A stretch of DNA of 26,596 nt from Angelakisella sp. (GTDB lineage Bacteria > Bacillota > Clostridia > Oscillospirales > Ruminococcaceae), in contig JAHHTQ010000031.1 of the NCBI GenBank assembly GCA_020024555.1, positions 1 to 26,596 on the forward strand, written 5' to 3'. This document shows positions 7,232 to 15,250 of this stretch, in pieces. The stretch's first letter is position 1, and each line of letters starts with the position of its first letter. A model generated the notes under the pieces. It worked only from the letters and a program-made list of their open reading frames with translations, ran no database searches and was not told where the DNA came from. The position numbers and the translations under genes are program-made.

Positions 7232-9331
7232 CTATACTCTGTGAATTAAATCTGTATATGTAGGTATGCCCCAATATTTTTTGGCAACAATGGTTTCGGC
7301 ATTGTCACAATGCACGCGCACCTTTTCCATAGCAGGAAGTATAATATTACACATATATCTACTGCGTTCCACGTGGTCACTCGGTTGATTGTTGAGTAAA
7401 TCCTCCAATCTGTCCACTGCCGTGCTTATATTGTCTATTATTTTTGATAATGAAGTTAATGTGTTTTTTATATATGTTTGCTCATATCCTGTCGCTTTTG
7501 AAAAATCAACTGCTGTTTTGGATAACATCTTAACATATCTTATAATTGCAGGTAAAATCTGTCTGTTTACCATTTCTATCAGTGTTGATGCCTCTATTGA
7601 TATTATCTTGCTGTAATTTTCGGTCATAATATCATATCGTGACAAACATTCTGACTTGCTTAGTACATTATAACGTGACAGTAGTTCTATATTGTCATCT
7701 TTGAGTAGCGCTTCAAAGCCTTCAACCGCATTGTTTATAATTGAGAGTCCTCTGCGTTCAGCCTCTACCACCCATTTAATATCATAGTTATTACCGTTAA
7801 ATATGATTTTGCTATGATTGTGCATAGTTTCAGCCACTATATCGGAAAGCGTTTCTTCACTGTAACCAAAATCTTCAAAGTACTGTGAAAAAGCATCAAA
7901 GCTATCTGCCATTATCGTATTCAAAACAGTATTTGCCATAGCTATGGATTGTGATGAACCTACCATTCTGAATTCAAACTTATTACCTGTAAAAGCAATA
8001 GGCGATGTTCTGTTTCTGTCGCTGTCATCACGTGATAAAAATGCTGATGTAGGTACGCCAATATCCAATATATCGCCCGACATAGCTTTGTTCTTTGAAC
8101 CTTTGGCTATATCATTCAGTAAATCGACCAAATATTGTCCCAAGAACATTGATATAATAGCCGGTGGCGCTTCCGAACCACCCAGACGTCTGTCATTTGT
8201 GCCACTGGTTGCCGATAGTCTCAGTAAATCAGGATATTTATCGACAGCGCGTATGAAAGCGCACAAACTTACTATAAACAGGGCGCTGTTTTGCGGGTCT
8301 TTTCCCTGATTAAATAAATTTATTCCTGTATCTGTAACAAGCGAATAGTTGTTATGTTTACCCGAACCGTTAATTCCTGCAAAAGGCTTTTCGTGTAGCA
8401 AACAAGCAAGCCCCTGTTCCTTTGCAACTGTTCTCAGTGTCTCCATTACAATTTGATTGTGGTCGCAGGCAACGTTGCTTTCGCTGTACATACAGGCAAG
8501 TTCGTGTTGCGCAGGCGCCGATTCGTTATGTTTTGTCTGGGCAGGCACACCCAGTTCCCACAATCTGCGGTCAACTTCCCGCATATAGTTATCTATTTTT
8601 ATTCTTATTCTTCCAAAATAGTGGTCATCAAGTTCCTGTCCCTTTAATGTCTTTGCGCCTATTAATGTTGTTCCGCAAATTTTTAAATCAAGACGTTTTT
8701 CGTATTGTTCTCGGTTTACAATAAAATACTCCTGTTCTGCGCCAACCTGTGAAATTACTTTTGTAACATCTTTTAAATTCAGCGCGTGGCATAGACGAAC
8801 TGCCGACTTATTGACAGCGTTCATTGAACGGAGCAAAGGAGTTTTTGTATCGAGCGCCTCACCTGTATATGAGCAAAACGCAGTTGGAATATACAGAGAT
8901 GTGCCTTTTACAAACGCAGGCGAAGTAGGGTCCCATGTAGTATATCCTCTTGCCTCAAAAGTAGCTCTCAGTCCGCCTGTCGGAAAAGATGAGGCATCAG
9001 GCTCACCTTTAAACAAAGCTTTTTCCGAAAATTTGTATATAGCGTCACCCTCACCGTTAGGCGTTATAAAAGAATCGAACTTACCGGCAGTTATTCCTGT
9101 CAATGGCTGAAACCAGTGTGTATAATGTGTTGCGCCTTTTTCAACTGCCCAATCCTTCATAGCTTTTGCAACTGCTTTCGCAACTGTGGGTGAAACAGTT
9201 CCCCCTTTTTGTGTGCTTTCGACAAACTCCTCATAAATATGCGGAGCAAGTCTGCTCTTCATTACTTTTCTGCTAAAAACGTTTTCTCCGAAATTTTCTA
9301 CTTTATCGTTATCTTGCAAAGTTAGGCTCAT
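7232..9331 (-). CDS. glnA: Glutamine synthetase type III
   Basis: Type III glutamine synthetase (GSIII, also called GlnN), which makes glutamine from glutamate, ammonia and ATP. The 699-residue size fits GSIII (about 700) and not GSI or GSII (about 350-470). Visible signatures are GAEQEYF (glutamate and metal ligands), HNESAPAQHELA, KPFAGINGSGKHNNYS (substrate loop and His) and NDRRLGGSEAPPA (ATP/glutamate region). A long C-terminal helical region is special to this class. CTCCTTT at 9339-9345 is the complement of an AAAGGAG site before the ATG. The gene follows asnA by 38 bases on the same strand, so the unit pairs two ammonia-using amide synthetases. I see no promoter in the gap. Confidence 0.97.
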   Translation of the reverse strand: MSLTLQDNDKVENFGENVFSRKVMKSRLAPHIYEEFVESTQKGGTVSPTVAKAVAKAMKDWAVEKGATHYTHWFQPLTGITAGKFDSFITPNGEGDAIYKFSEKALFKGEPDASSFPTGGLRATFEARGYTTWDPTSPAFVKGTSLYIPTAFCSYTGEALDTKTPLLRSMNAVNKSAVRLCHALNLKDVTKVISQVGAEQEYFIVNREQYEKRLDLKICGTTLIGAKTLKGQELDDHYFGRIRIKIDNYMREVDRRLWELGVPAQTKHNESAPAQHELACMYSESNVACDHNQIVMETLRTVAKEQGLACLLHEKPFAGINGSGKHNNYSLVTDTGINLFNQGKDPQNSALFIVSLCAFIRAVDKYPDLLRLSATSGTNDRRLGGSEAPPAIISMFLGQYLVDLLNDIAKGSKNKAMSGDILDIGVPTSAFLSRDDSDRNRTSPIAFTGNKFEFRMVGSSQSIAMANTVLNTIMADSFDAFSQYFEDFGYSEETLSDIVAETMHNHSKIIFNGNNYDIKWVVEAERRGLSIINNAVEGFEALLKDDNIELLSRYNVLSKSECLSRYDIMTENYSKIISIEASTLIEMVNRQILPAIIRYVKMLSKTAVDFSKATGYEQTYIKNTLTSLSKIIDNISTAVDRLEDLLNNQPSDHVERSRYMCNIILPAMEKVRVHCDNAETIVAKKYWGIPTYTDLIHRV

Positions 9332-9369
9332 ACTGTTTCTCCTTTGTTATGATATATTAAAATTATTAA

Positions 9370-10392
9370 TTACAATAAATGTATTCCATTCGCCTCTGTT
9401 ATTTCTAACATTTCATCAGGCCAAACCGATGCCTGTACTTCACCAACATGTACTTTTTCCAGTAAAACCATACATATTCTTGATTGACCTATACCACCGC
9501 CTATTGTCAATGGCAATTTGTCTTCCAACAATAATTTATGATACAACAGATTTTTTCTGTCCATAGCATTTCTTTCTTCAAGTTGTTTCAGTAACCTTTC
9601 TCTGTCTACACGCACACCCATTGAGGATAGCTCAACTGCTCTGTCAAGTGGCTCGTACCATACCAATATATCACCGTTCATTGTCCAGTCATCATAATCG
9701 GGTGCCCGTCCGTCGTGTGGCTTACCGTTGCTTAGGTTACAACCTATCTGCATAATAAATACTGCTCCGTATTCTTTTGCAATCAGGTTTTCTCTCTCTT
9801 TGTCTGTCTTATCGGGATACATATCAAGTAGCTCTTGTGTGGTTATGAATTTAATCTCTTTCGCAAAATGACGGGACAGCGCAGGGAAACGCTCGCAAAT
9901 AATATTTTGAGAATCAATAAAGACTGCCCATATTTTTTTAACTATTTCTTTTAATGTATCTGTATTTCTTTCTTCTCTGCTTATAACAAGTTCCCAGTCC
10001 CATTGGTCTACGTATACCGAGTGCAAATTATCAAGATCCTCATCACGACGTATTGCGTTCATATCTGTATAAAGCCCGGTATCCGGCGCAAATCCATAGT
10101 TTTTTAATGCCATACGTTTCCATTTTGCCAATGACTGAACAATCTGTACATCTGCATTAAGATTTAATATATCGAACTGCACAGGACGTTCTATGCCATT
10201 TAAATCATCATTAAGCCCTGTTTCGGGACGGACAAAGAGCGGCGCTGATACACGTGTAAGATTAAGAGCCTCTGCAAGTTCTCTCTCAAAAGTATCTTTC
10301 GCAAGCTTAATTGCTACTTCTGTTTCCAAAATATCCAATTTTGATGTGTAATTGTCGGGTATAATTAACCCTCTTTGTTTAGTAACTCCCAC
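9370..10392 (-). CDS. asnA: Aspartate-ammonia ligase (asparagine synthetase A)
   Basis: Ammonia-dependent asparagine synthetase, related in fold to class II aminoacyl-tRNA synthetases. The 340-residue length is close to the E. coli enzyme (330). Characteristic stretches are SAPLFVRPETGLNDDLNG near the N-terminus, VYVDQWDWE, HDGRAPDYDDW and the ATP-site GGGIGQSR near the C-terminus. The start is a GTG at 10390-10392. Its ribosome binding site TGGAG lies inside the last codons of tcdA, 9 nt upstream, so the genes are tightly coupled. Followed by glnA 38 bases on. Confidence 0.97.
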   Translation of the reverse strand: MGVTKQRGLIIPDNYTSKLDILETEVAIKLAKDTFERELAEALNLTRVSAPLFVRPETGLNDDLNGIERPVQFDILNLNADVQIVQSLAKWKRMALKNYGFAPDTGLYTDMNAIRRDEDLDNLHSVYVDQWDWELVISREERNTDTLKEIVKKIWAVFIDSQNIICERFPALSRHFAKEIKFITTQELLDMYPDKTDKERENLIAKEYGAVFIMQIGCNLSNGKPHDGRAPDYDDWTMNGDILVWYEPLDRAVELSSMGVRVDRERLLKQLEERNAMDRKNLLYHKLLLEDKLPLTIGGGIGQSRICMVLLEKVHVGEVQASVWPDEMLEITEANGIHLL

Positions 10393-10398
10393 TACTGA

Positions 10399-11124
10399 TT
10401 ACTCCATTTCTGTTTTTTTGTTTATTAAATAATCTATTGTTTTATATCCCAATAAAAAACCCGCAACAGGTGGCACAAATGGGGAACTCCCCGGTGAATG
10501 TCTGCCGTTTTGACTGTCTGTGCAAACTCCTTTTATTGCCGGTTCTTTTGAATAAACTATATTAAGTGAAGATACGCCACGTTTGTTTAGCTCTTTTCTC
10601 ATAATTCTTGAAAAATTACAGCCGTTTCCTATTGTATCTTTTATGTCGCCATAACAAAGCTTTGACGGATCTAAGCGATTGCCTGTACCCATTGACGAAA
10701 ATATCTGTATGTTTTTTTCTTTTGCTGTTACTATCAAATGCAATTTTGATGTAACTGTGTCAATCGCATCTACTATTACATCAGGCTTTAAATCAAATAA
10801 AAAATCACTGTTTTCAGGGGTATAATTCTCTTTAAAAACCTTTATATTACATTGTGGATTTATATTTTTGTACCTTTCATACGCCACTGCTGTTTTGTCT
10901 GTATCCAGTTTATCTTGCGTTGCTATTAATTGTCTGTTGCAATTACTTAACGATACAGTGTCATTGTCAATCAGTATTAAATTCCCCACCCCGCATCTGC
11001 ACAGTGACTCGGCGCAGGCAGAACCTACTCCGCCAATTCCCACTACCGCAACAGTACTGTTCATTAATATATCCATATTTTCTTCGCCCAAAATAGCCGT
11101 CGTGCGTACTCCAAAATCAAACAT
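10399..11124 (-). CDS. tcdA: tRNA threonylcarbamoyladenosine dehydratase TcdA (CsdL/YgdL)
   Basis: E1-like ThiF-fold enzyme that uses ATP to cyclise t6A37 of ANN-decoding tRNAs to ct6A. The 241-residue protein has the nucleotide-binding GIGGVGS (about residues 29-35), IDNDTVSLSNCNRQL, the DAIDTV motif and SMGTGNRLDP, all typical of TcdA and distinct from ThiF/MoeB, which carry CxxC zinc pairs in other places. GAGGTG lies 7 nt before the ATG. First gene of a three-gene minus-strand unit with asnA and glnA. A direct link between this tRNA modification and nitrogen assimilation is not established. Confidence 0.93.
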   Translation of the reverse strand: MFDFGVRTTAILGEENMDILMNSTVAVVGIGGVGSACAESLCRCGVGNLILIDNDTVSLSNCNRQLIATQDKLDTDKTAVAYERYKNINPQCNIKVFKENYTPENSDFLFDLKPDVIVDAIDTVTSKLHLIVTAKEKNIQIFSSMGTGNRLDPSKLCYGDIKDTIGNGCNFSRIMRKELNKRGVSSLNIVYSKEPAIKGVCTDSQNGRHSPGSSPFVPPVAGFLLGYKTIDYLINKKTEME

Positions 11125-11177
11125 TTATATTACACCTCATTGTTATAAATAACTAAAATAAACCTATCAATATGTAT

Positions 11178-11206
11178 ATATTATCATAATAGAATACGTG
11201 TGTCTA
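11178..11206 (-). promoter_or_regulatory. Sigma-A promoter for tcdA-asnA-glnA
   Basis: On the minus strand, TAGACA (11206-11201, 5 of 6), a 17-nt spacer and TAATAT (11183-11178, 4 of 6). The leader would be about 45 nt. Confidence 0.5.
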
Positions 11207-11223
11207 TTAAAATATAAAATTTA

Positions 11224-11252
11224 TTGAAATAAATATATAAATATGTTAAAAT
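11224..11252 (+). promoter_or_regulatory. Sigma-A promoter for acpS-nnr
   Basis: TTGAAA (11224-11229, 5 of 6), a 17-nt spacer and TAAAAT (11247-11252, 5 of 6). It is back to back with the tcdA promoter, 18 bases away. Confidence 0.6.
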
Positions 11253-11305
11253 TACCTTATTTAATATATTAAATTTACATTAATTTTTATATGGGAGGAT
11301 AACGC

Positions 11306-11662
11306 TTGTTTTTGTGCGGGATAGATAGTTTGCAAGTTGACAGAATGAAAAAAATACTTTTAAATCAGCGATTTATTGAACGTGTTTTTTCTCCTTATGA
11401 AATTGAATATATAAATAAAAAATCCAAACCATACGAAACCGCGGCAGGACTTTGGTGTGCCAAAGAGGCTTTTTTAAAGGCTTATGGAACAGGGATTGAA
11501 AATTTGAATTTATGTGAAATAGGAGTTATACATAACGAAAAAGGAGCTCCGGTTTTTAAATTAACCGATAATGCAGAAAAAAGCTATCCATATAATTGGG
11601 TCTCTCTGAGCATTACACATACGAATGAAACTGCAACCGCAATGGTTATCTTACAAAAATAA
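11306..11662 (+). CDS. acpS: Holo-[acyl-carrier-protein] synthase
   Basis: Transfers 4'-phosphopantetheine from CoA to the acyl carrier protein, activating fatty acid synthesis. The 118-residue protein has the two AcpS metal/substrate motifs: GIDSLQVDRM with Asp7, and AAGLWCAKEAFLKAYGTG with Glu54. It ends with SLSITHTNETATAMV, typical of the family. The start is TTG at 11306, chosen because GGGAGG at 11293-11298 lies 7 nt upstream and no ATG is available. Followed after 25 bases by nnr, as in many Firmicutes. Confidence 0.95.
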   Translation: MFLCGIDSLQVDRMKKILLNQRFIERVFSPYEIEYINKKSKPYETAAGLWCAKEAFLKAYGTGIENLNLCEIGVIHNEKGAPVFKLTDNAEKSYPYNWVSLSITHTNETATAMVILQK

Positions 11663-11687
11663 CAAATTATTTTGGGGTGTGATGAAA

Positions 11688-13187
11688 ATGTTTATTACAT
11701 ATAAAGATATAAAAACAGCAGAAAAATTACTTTCATTAAGCGGAACGTCTTATTGGGAAATGGTTGAAGACGCAGGAATAAATATTGCTCTGTTTATGCG
11801 TGAACAACTGAATATACAAGATAAAAATATTTTGTTTTTGTGCGGAAAAGGCAATAACGGCGCAGACGCGGTAGTCACAGCCGGTAAAATAAGCAGTGTC
11901 TGTAATGTTTCTGTTTATTTTGTTGACGGGGAATTTAAAACCAAAGAGGGCGAAACTGCGCTTGCGCAAATGCCACTATCGGTTAAAGTACTCGAAAATA
12001 TAGAAGAAAAAGATTTTGAAAATGCAGATATTATTGTTGACGGAATATATGGGGTAGGTTTTAAAGGAAAGTTAGCGGAAAAACTTAATCCGTTGTGCCA
12101 AATGTATAACAACTCAAAAGCCTACAAAGTTGCAATAGATATTCCATCGGGTGTGGAGTGTGATACAGGTAAGTATTCCATATTCTTTAAGCCAAATATG
12201 ACTGTTGTTTTATCAACAAAGAAGCCGGCGCATTGTGTAAACTGGGCAAATTACACTTGTGGCGCAATACACGTAATCGAGAACAAAGTCAGCCAAACCA
12301 TTAAAGACAATAATTTTGGCACACAACTGATTGATAAAAGCAATATTAAAATCCCAAAACATTCCCCTTGGTCAAATAAGGGGAATAACGGTAAACTTAC
12401 TCTTATTTGCGGTAGCGAACAATATATAGGCGCGGCGTTGCTTGCCTGTCACTCAGCTCTCCGAACAGGCGTGGGGTATATATATTTGTTTTCTGTTCCA
12501 AAAGTTTGTAACGCTGTAAGTCTGGCTTGTCCCGAAGTAGTCTGTATCCCGATGAAAGAAAATGAATTTGGCAGTATAGATAAATCCAACATAAAGACTA
12601 TTTTGGAAAGAACAACCAACTGTACGGCTATTGCGCTGGGTTGCGGTATGGGAGACAACATACATACGCAACTGATTGTCCGTTCTATTATCAATCGTTC
12701 AAAAGTTCCTGTAATTATTGACGCAGACGGACTGAATTCAATTAAAGACAAAGTAAATATTTTACAAAATCAGCGTAACTGTCCTGTCGTAATTACTCCG
12801 CATATAGGAGAATTCAAACGTTTGACAAGGGGTAGCGTGTCTCAAAACAAAGAAAGTTTGGAAGATATTTGCAAAGAATTTGTTAAAGAAACAGATGTTA
12901 TCTTGGTGCTTAAAGACTTTATAACAAAGATATATAACAAAGATGAAAATATATGGCACTTTGGTGGTAACGACGCGCTCGCAAAAGCAGGTAGCGGAGA
13001 TATATTAACAGGTGTAATCTCTGGCTTTGCGGCGCAAAATATAGGCTTAGTTGACGCTGTTAAACTAGCCCTTTATCTGCAAGGCAAAACAGCGGAATTA
13101 TTGTCCAAAACAAATCATAAACTGCATATTTTACCGTCTGATATGCCGTATTATTTTGGCAAAGTCCTAAAAGAACTTGAAGAATAA
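11688..13187 (+). CDS. nnr: Bifunctional NAD(P)H-hydrate repair enzyme (epimerase/dehydratase)
   Basis: Repairs hydrated NADH and NADPH. The N-terminal YjeF_N/NnrE domain (about residues 1-205) epimerises NAD(P)HX and shows CGKGNNGADAVV, VDGIYGVGFKG and AIDIPSGV. The C-terminal ribokinase-like NnrD dehydratase (about 225-499) shows KGNNGKLTLICGS, ALGCGMGD, VIIDADGLN, VITPHIGEF and the anion-hole ALAKAGSGDILTGVI. The preferred start is ATG 11688 (499 aa), because GGGGTG at 11674-11679 is 8 nt upstream; ATG 11682 is too close. A longer reading frame back to 11625 only overlaps acpS. Second gene of the acpS unit. Confidence 0.95.
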   Translation: MFITYKDIKTAEKLLSLSGTSYWEMVEDAGINIALFMREQLNIQDKNILFLCGKGNNGADAVVTAGKISSVCNVSVYFVDGEFKTKEGETALAQMPLSVKVLENIEEKDFENADIIVDGIYGVGFKGKLAEKLNPLCQMYNNSKAYKVAIDIPSGVECDTGKYSIFFKPNMTVVLSTKKPAHCVNWANYTCGAIHVIENKVSQTIKDNNFGTQLIDKSNIKIPKHSPWSNKGNNGKLTLICGSEQYIGAALLACHSALRTGVGYIYLFSVPKVCNAVSLACPEVVCIPMKENEFGSIDKSNIKTILERTTNCTAIALGCGMGDNIHTQLIVRSIINRSKVPVIIDADGLNSIKDKVNILQNQRNCPVVITPHIGEFKRLTRGSVSQNKESLEDICKEFVKETDVILVLKDFITKIYNKDENIWHFGGNDALAKAGSGDILTGVISGFAAQNIGLVDAVKLALYLQGKTAELLSKTNHKLHILPSDMPYYFGKVLKELEE

Positions 13188-13207
13188 TATAAAAAATATT
13201 GAAAATT

Positions 13208-13253
13208 AAAAGACAGACCGAAAGTAAATTTTATACTTTTAGTCTGTCTTTTT
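13208..13253 (+). terminator. Terminator of acpS-nnr
   Basis: An 18-bp imperfect stem (13208-13225 with 13234-13251, one mismatch and one wobble) followed by T (13248-13253). The A/T-rich left flank would also allow termination on the minus strand. Confidence 0.8.
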
Positions 13254-13289
13254 GCATAAGATTATTATTGTAGCATAGTTTATATTATC

Positions 13290-13298
13290 AAGGTGGTG
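13290..13298 (+). promoter_or_regulatory. Shine-Dalgarno site that points to an ATC start
   Basis: AAGGTGGTG matches 8 of 9 bases of the ideal AAGGAGGTG. The two in-frame GTG codons (13293 and 13296) lie inside it. Six bases later comes ATC (13305), not ATG. Confidence 0.55.
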
Positions 13299-13304
13299 TT
13301 CTAT

Positions 13305-13820
13305 ATCAAATACTTTTTTAAAACCATATTTGTATTTTTTTCAATTATAATATTCTGTTCTGCCTGCAATAAGCCCAATATTATACCCAAAACAGAAGAA
13401 AAATTAGCGCTTCCGCAAACCGCAAACGGTGAATTAGCCATTTTAGGTAACAATTCAACAAATGACTTAATATTAAAAACAAGCGTTACATTTAATGAAA
13501 ATACAGTTGTTATAAATACGAATAGTGATAATAGCGGTGATTTTACATATTGTATAGATAATCTGAATGTAAATATTGCAACCGATGAATTTACCATACC
13601 TTTTGAAAAATCAAAATTGCCAAATTCTTCGCCAATCAAAGAACTGTATAATATCTTTACTTGCTTTAATGACAGTGAAAAGTATATAGAAAAAAGTACC
13701 GATACCATAACTGCCGAAGCTATGTGTAACGGTACGTCTTGCTATATTGTGTTTGATAAAGAAAGTTTTCAACCAATACAGATACAAACTGTTGATTTTG
13801 TTTTTAAACTTGACCATTAA
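13305..13820 (+). CDS. Small lipoprotein, possibly LolA-like (YdcC/GerS position)
   Basis: No certain family. The product has a lipoprotein-like N-terminus: a short basic start, a very hydrophobic stretch and FCSAC followed by Asn. About 145 extracytoplasmic residues follow, looking like alternating beta strands and ending AEAMCNGTSCYIVFDKESFQPIQ, which resembles the end of LolA-like folds. In Bacillus the LolA-like ydcC follows acpS, and in Clostridium gerS sits beside alr near acpS/nnr, so position supports a LolA-like role; this is inference. The start is odd. Canonical candidates are GTG 13293 or 13296, but both lie in the Shine-Dalgarno sequence, so ATC 13305 (171 aa) fits best. The last 17 bases overlap the end of the convergent Nif3-family gene. 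Confidence 0.7.
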   Translation: MKYFFKTIFVFFSIIIFCSACNKPNIIPKTEEKLALPQTANGELAILGNNSTNDLILKTSVTFNENTVVINTNSDNSGDFTYCIDNLNVNIATDEFTIPFEKSKLPNSSPIKELYNIFTCFNDSEKYIEKSTDTITAEAMCNGTSCYIVFDKESFQPIQIQTVDFVFKLDH

Positions 13821-14550
13821 AACTTTCCGCAATATATGTATTAACCTTGCATTTGCATAGCAAAAGTTTTTGCAGTACAGGTAATACAACTCTTTCTGTT
13901 GCATTGTGTCCGCAGTCATATAGTGTAAGTCCCATATTCGCGCAATCTATAAATTGATTGTTTTTAATATCTGATGTTACAAAAGCCTGTATATTGTGTA
14001 GTCTGTTACATTCCACAGCAATATCCGCGCCGCTTCCGCCACATATTCCCACTGTTTTTATTTTTGTATCAATATTTCGGTTATATCGTGGAACAATATC
14101 CAAGCATTTTTCCAGATGCTTGGAAAATTCGTCTGCTGACATTTCTTCCGCAAGCTCTCCAACCAGTCCTATATTTTCTTGCGTACCTATCGCCCGCAAA
14201 TTGATAAGTTTTATTTTTTCGCCCAGCGCTGTATTGACACCGCCATCGGCAATATCAAGGTTTGTATGCGCGGATATAACAGTAATATTATTTCTTATAC
14301 ATTTATATACAACTGTATTTGCGCATACTCTCTTTATTCCACTGAAAATTATTGGGTGGTGTGAAATTATCAAATTGCAGTTTTTGCAAATTGCCTCATC
14401 GATAACCTCATTTGTAACGTCCATTACAAGAAGAACACCTGTCACTGTATTTTCTTTGTCCCCAACCAGCAATCCGACATTGTCCCACTCACAAGCTGTA
14501 TCAAATGGAGCAAACTCATCTACTATATTGTATATATCCTGTACTTTCAT
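13804..14550 (-). CDS. Nif3-like dinuclear metal center hexameric protein (DUF34)
   Basis: Member of the Nif3/YbgI/YqfO family, toroidal hexamers with a two-metal site; sometimes annotated GTP cyclohydrolase 1 type 2, but the true function is unsettled. The metal ligands of the family are visible: SHHP (His64, His65), HTNLD (His95, Asp99) and GHNATE near the C-terminus (His and Glu). At 248 residues it matches the short YbgI form without the extra domain of B. subtilis YqfO (about 370). The ATG at 14550 has GAGGT 9 nt upstream. It follows trmK by 22 bases, the standard Firmicutes pairing. Its 3' end overlaps the convergent lipoprotein gene by 17 bases. Confidence 0.93.
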   Translation of the reverse strand: MKVQDIYNIVDEFAPFDTACEWDNVGLLVGDKENTVTGVLLVMDVTNEVIDEAICKNCNLIISHHPIIFSGIKRVCANTVVYKCIRNNITVISAHTNLDIADGGVNTALGEKIKLINLRAIGTQENIGLVGELAEEMSADEFSKHLEKCLDIVPRYNRNIDTKIKTVGICGGSGADIAVECNRLHNIQAFVTSDIKNNQFIDCANMGLTLYDCGHNATERVVLPVLQKLLLCKCKVNTYIAESFNGQV

Positions 14551-14572
14551 ATAATCTTTACCTCATTATATA

Positions 14573-15250
14573 TTACATATTAATTTGTGACTTTAATTTA
14601 TCACACAACTCTTTATATTTTAAATATTCTTCTCTGTCTTGATTGTGTTTTAATCCAAATATTTTTTTATCCGTTTGCTCTATTATTTTTAATATATATT
14701 CTCTTGCGTAGCTGTCAGTGTCTACACATATTTTTCCCATATATAAATCATACAGGCTATAACTTTCTTTTGTGTCTGTCCATTTTGTCTTTATTACAGA
14801 ATATGGACGATTGCCCGCAACGGTACATTTTTCCTCCAATATCACAAAACCGTTATCAAATAAAAATTGCCTTAACAGATGGGGTTTTGTCATTGGTTGC
14901 AAATAATACATTCTTTCGCTATGCGCCTTATAGTCACTGTCCACTATAATCTTTGATATTAATTCGCCGCCCATTCCCGCAACTATAACACTGTCAATAT
15001 CTTCCTCTACGCTTCGCAAACCGTCTGTCAGATATGTTATTATTTTGTCTTGTAAATTTAGTTTTGTGATTTCATTAATTGCGCTTTCAAGAGGCAATTT
15101 ATTTATATCAGTTGCTATGCCCTGTTTTGCCTTACCACCCTGTACCAAAGAACAAATTAAATAGCCATGGTCAGTACCGACATCAGCTATTGTGTTGGTA
15201 CTTTCTGTCATATCATAAATTAATTGCAGTCTTCTATCCATTGATGTCAC
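14573..15250 (-). CDS. trmK: tRNA (adenine(22)-N(1))-methyltransferase TrmK
   Basis: SAM-dependent class I methyltransferase making m1A22 in tRNA. The 225-residue protein shows the SAM-binding IADVGTDHGYL (about residues 21-31), GIATDINKLPLESA, VIVAGMGGELI and the YYLQPMTKPHLLR stretch, then a C-terminal coiled coil, as in TrmK. I prefer the GTG at 15250, because AAGGA lies 8 nt upstream. The ATG at 15241 would be 17 nt away. The start overlaps the end of the upstream membrane-protein gene by 17 bases, which suggests coupling. Confidence 0.93.
   Translation of the reverse strand: MTSMDRRLQLIYDMTESTNTIADVGTDHGYLICSLVQGGKAKQGIATDINKLPLESAINEITKLNLQDKIITYLTDGLRSVEEDIDSVIVAGMGGELISKIIVDSDYKAHSERMYYLQPMTKPHLLRQFLFDNGFVILEEKCTVAGNRPYSVIKTKWTDTKESYSLYDLYMGKICVDTDSYAREYILKIIEQTDKKIFGLKHNQDREEYLKYKELCDKLKSQINM

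Noticed and set aside
7014..7274. Minus-strand frame of 86 codons after glnA
   Set aside because: It spans two terminator hairpins and the end of glnA, with no family resemblance and no proper ribosome binding site.
7944..9110. Several plus-strand frames of 100-120 codons
   Set aside because: All are shadows of the glutamine synthetase gene on the minus strand.
13958..14554. Plus-strand frame of 198 codons
   Set aside because: It is entirely antisense to the well-supported Nif3-family gene.
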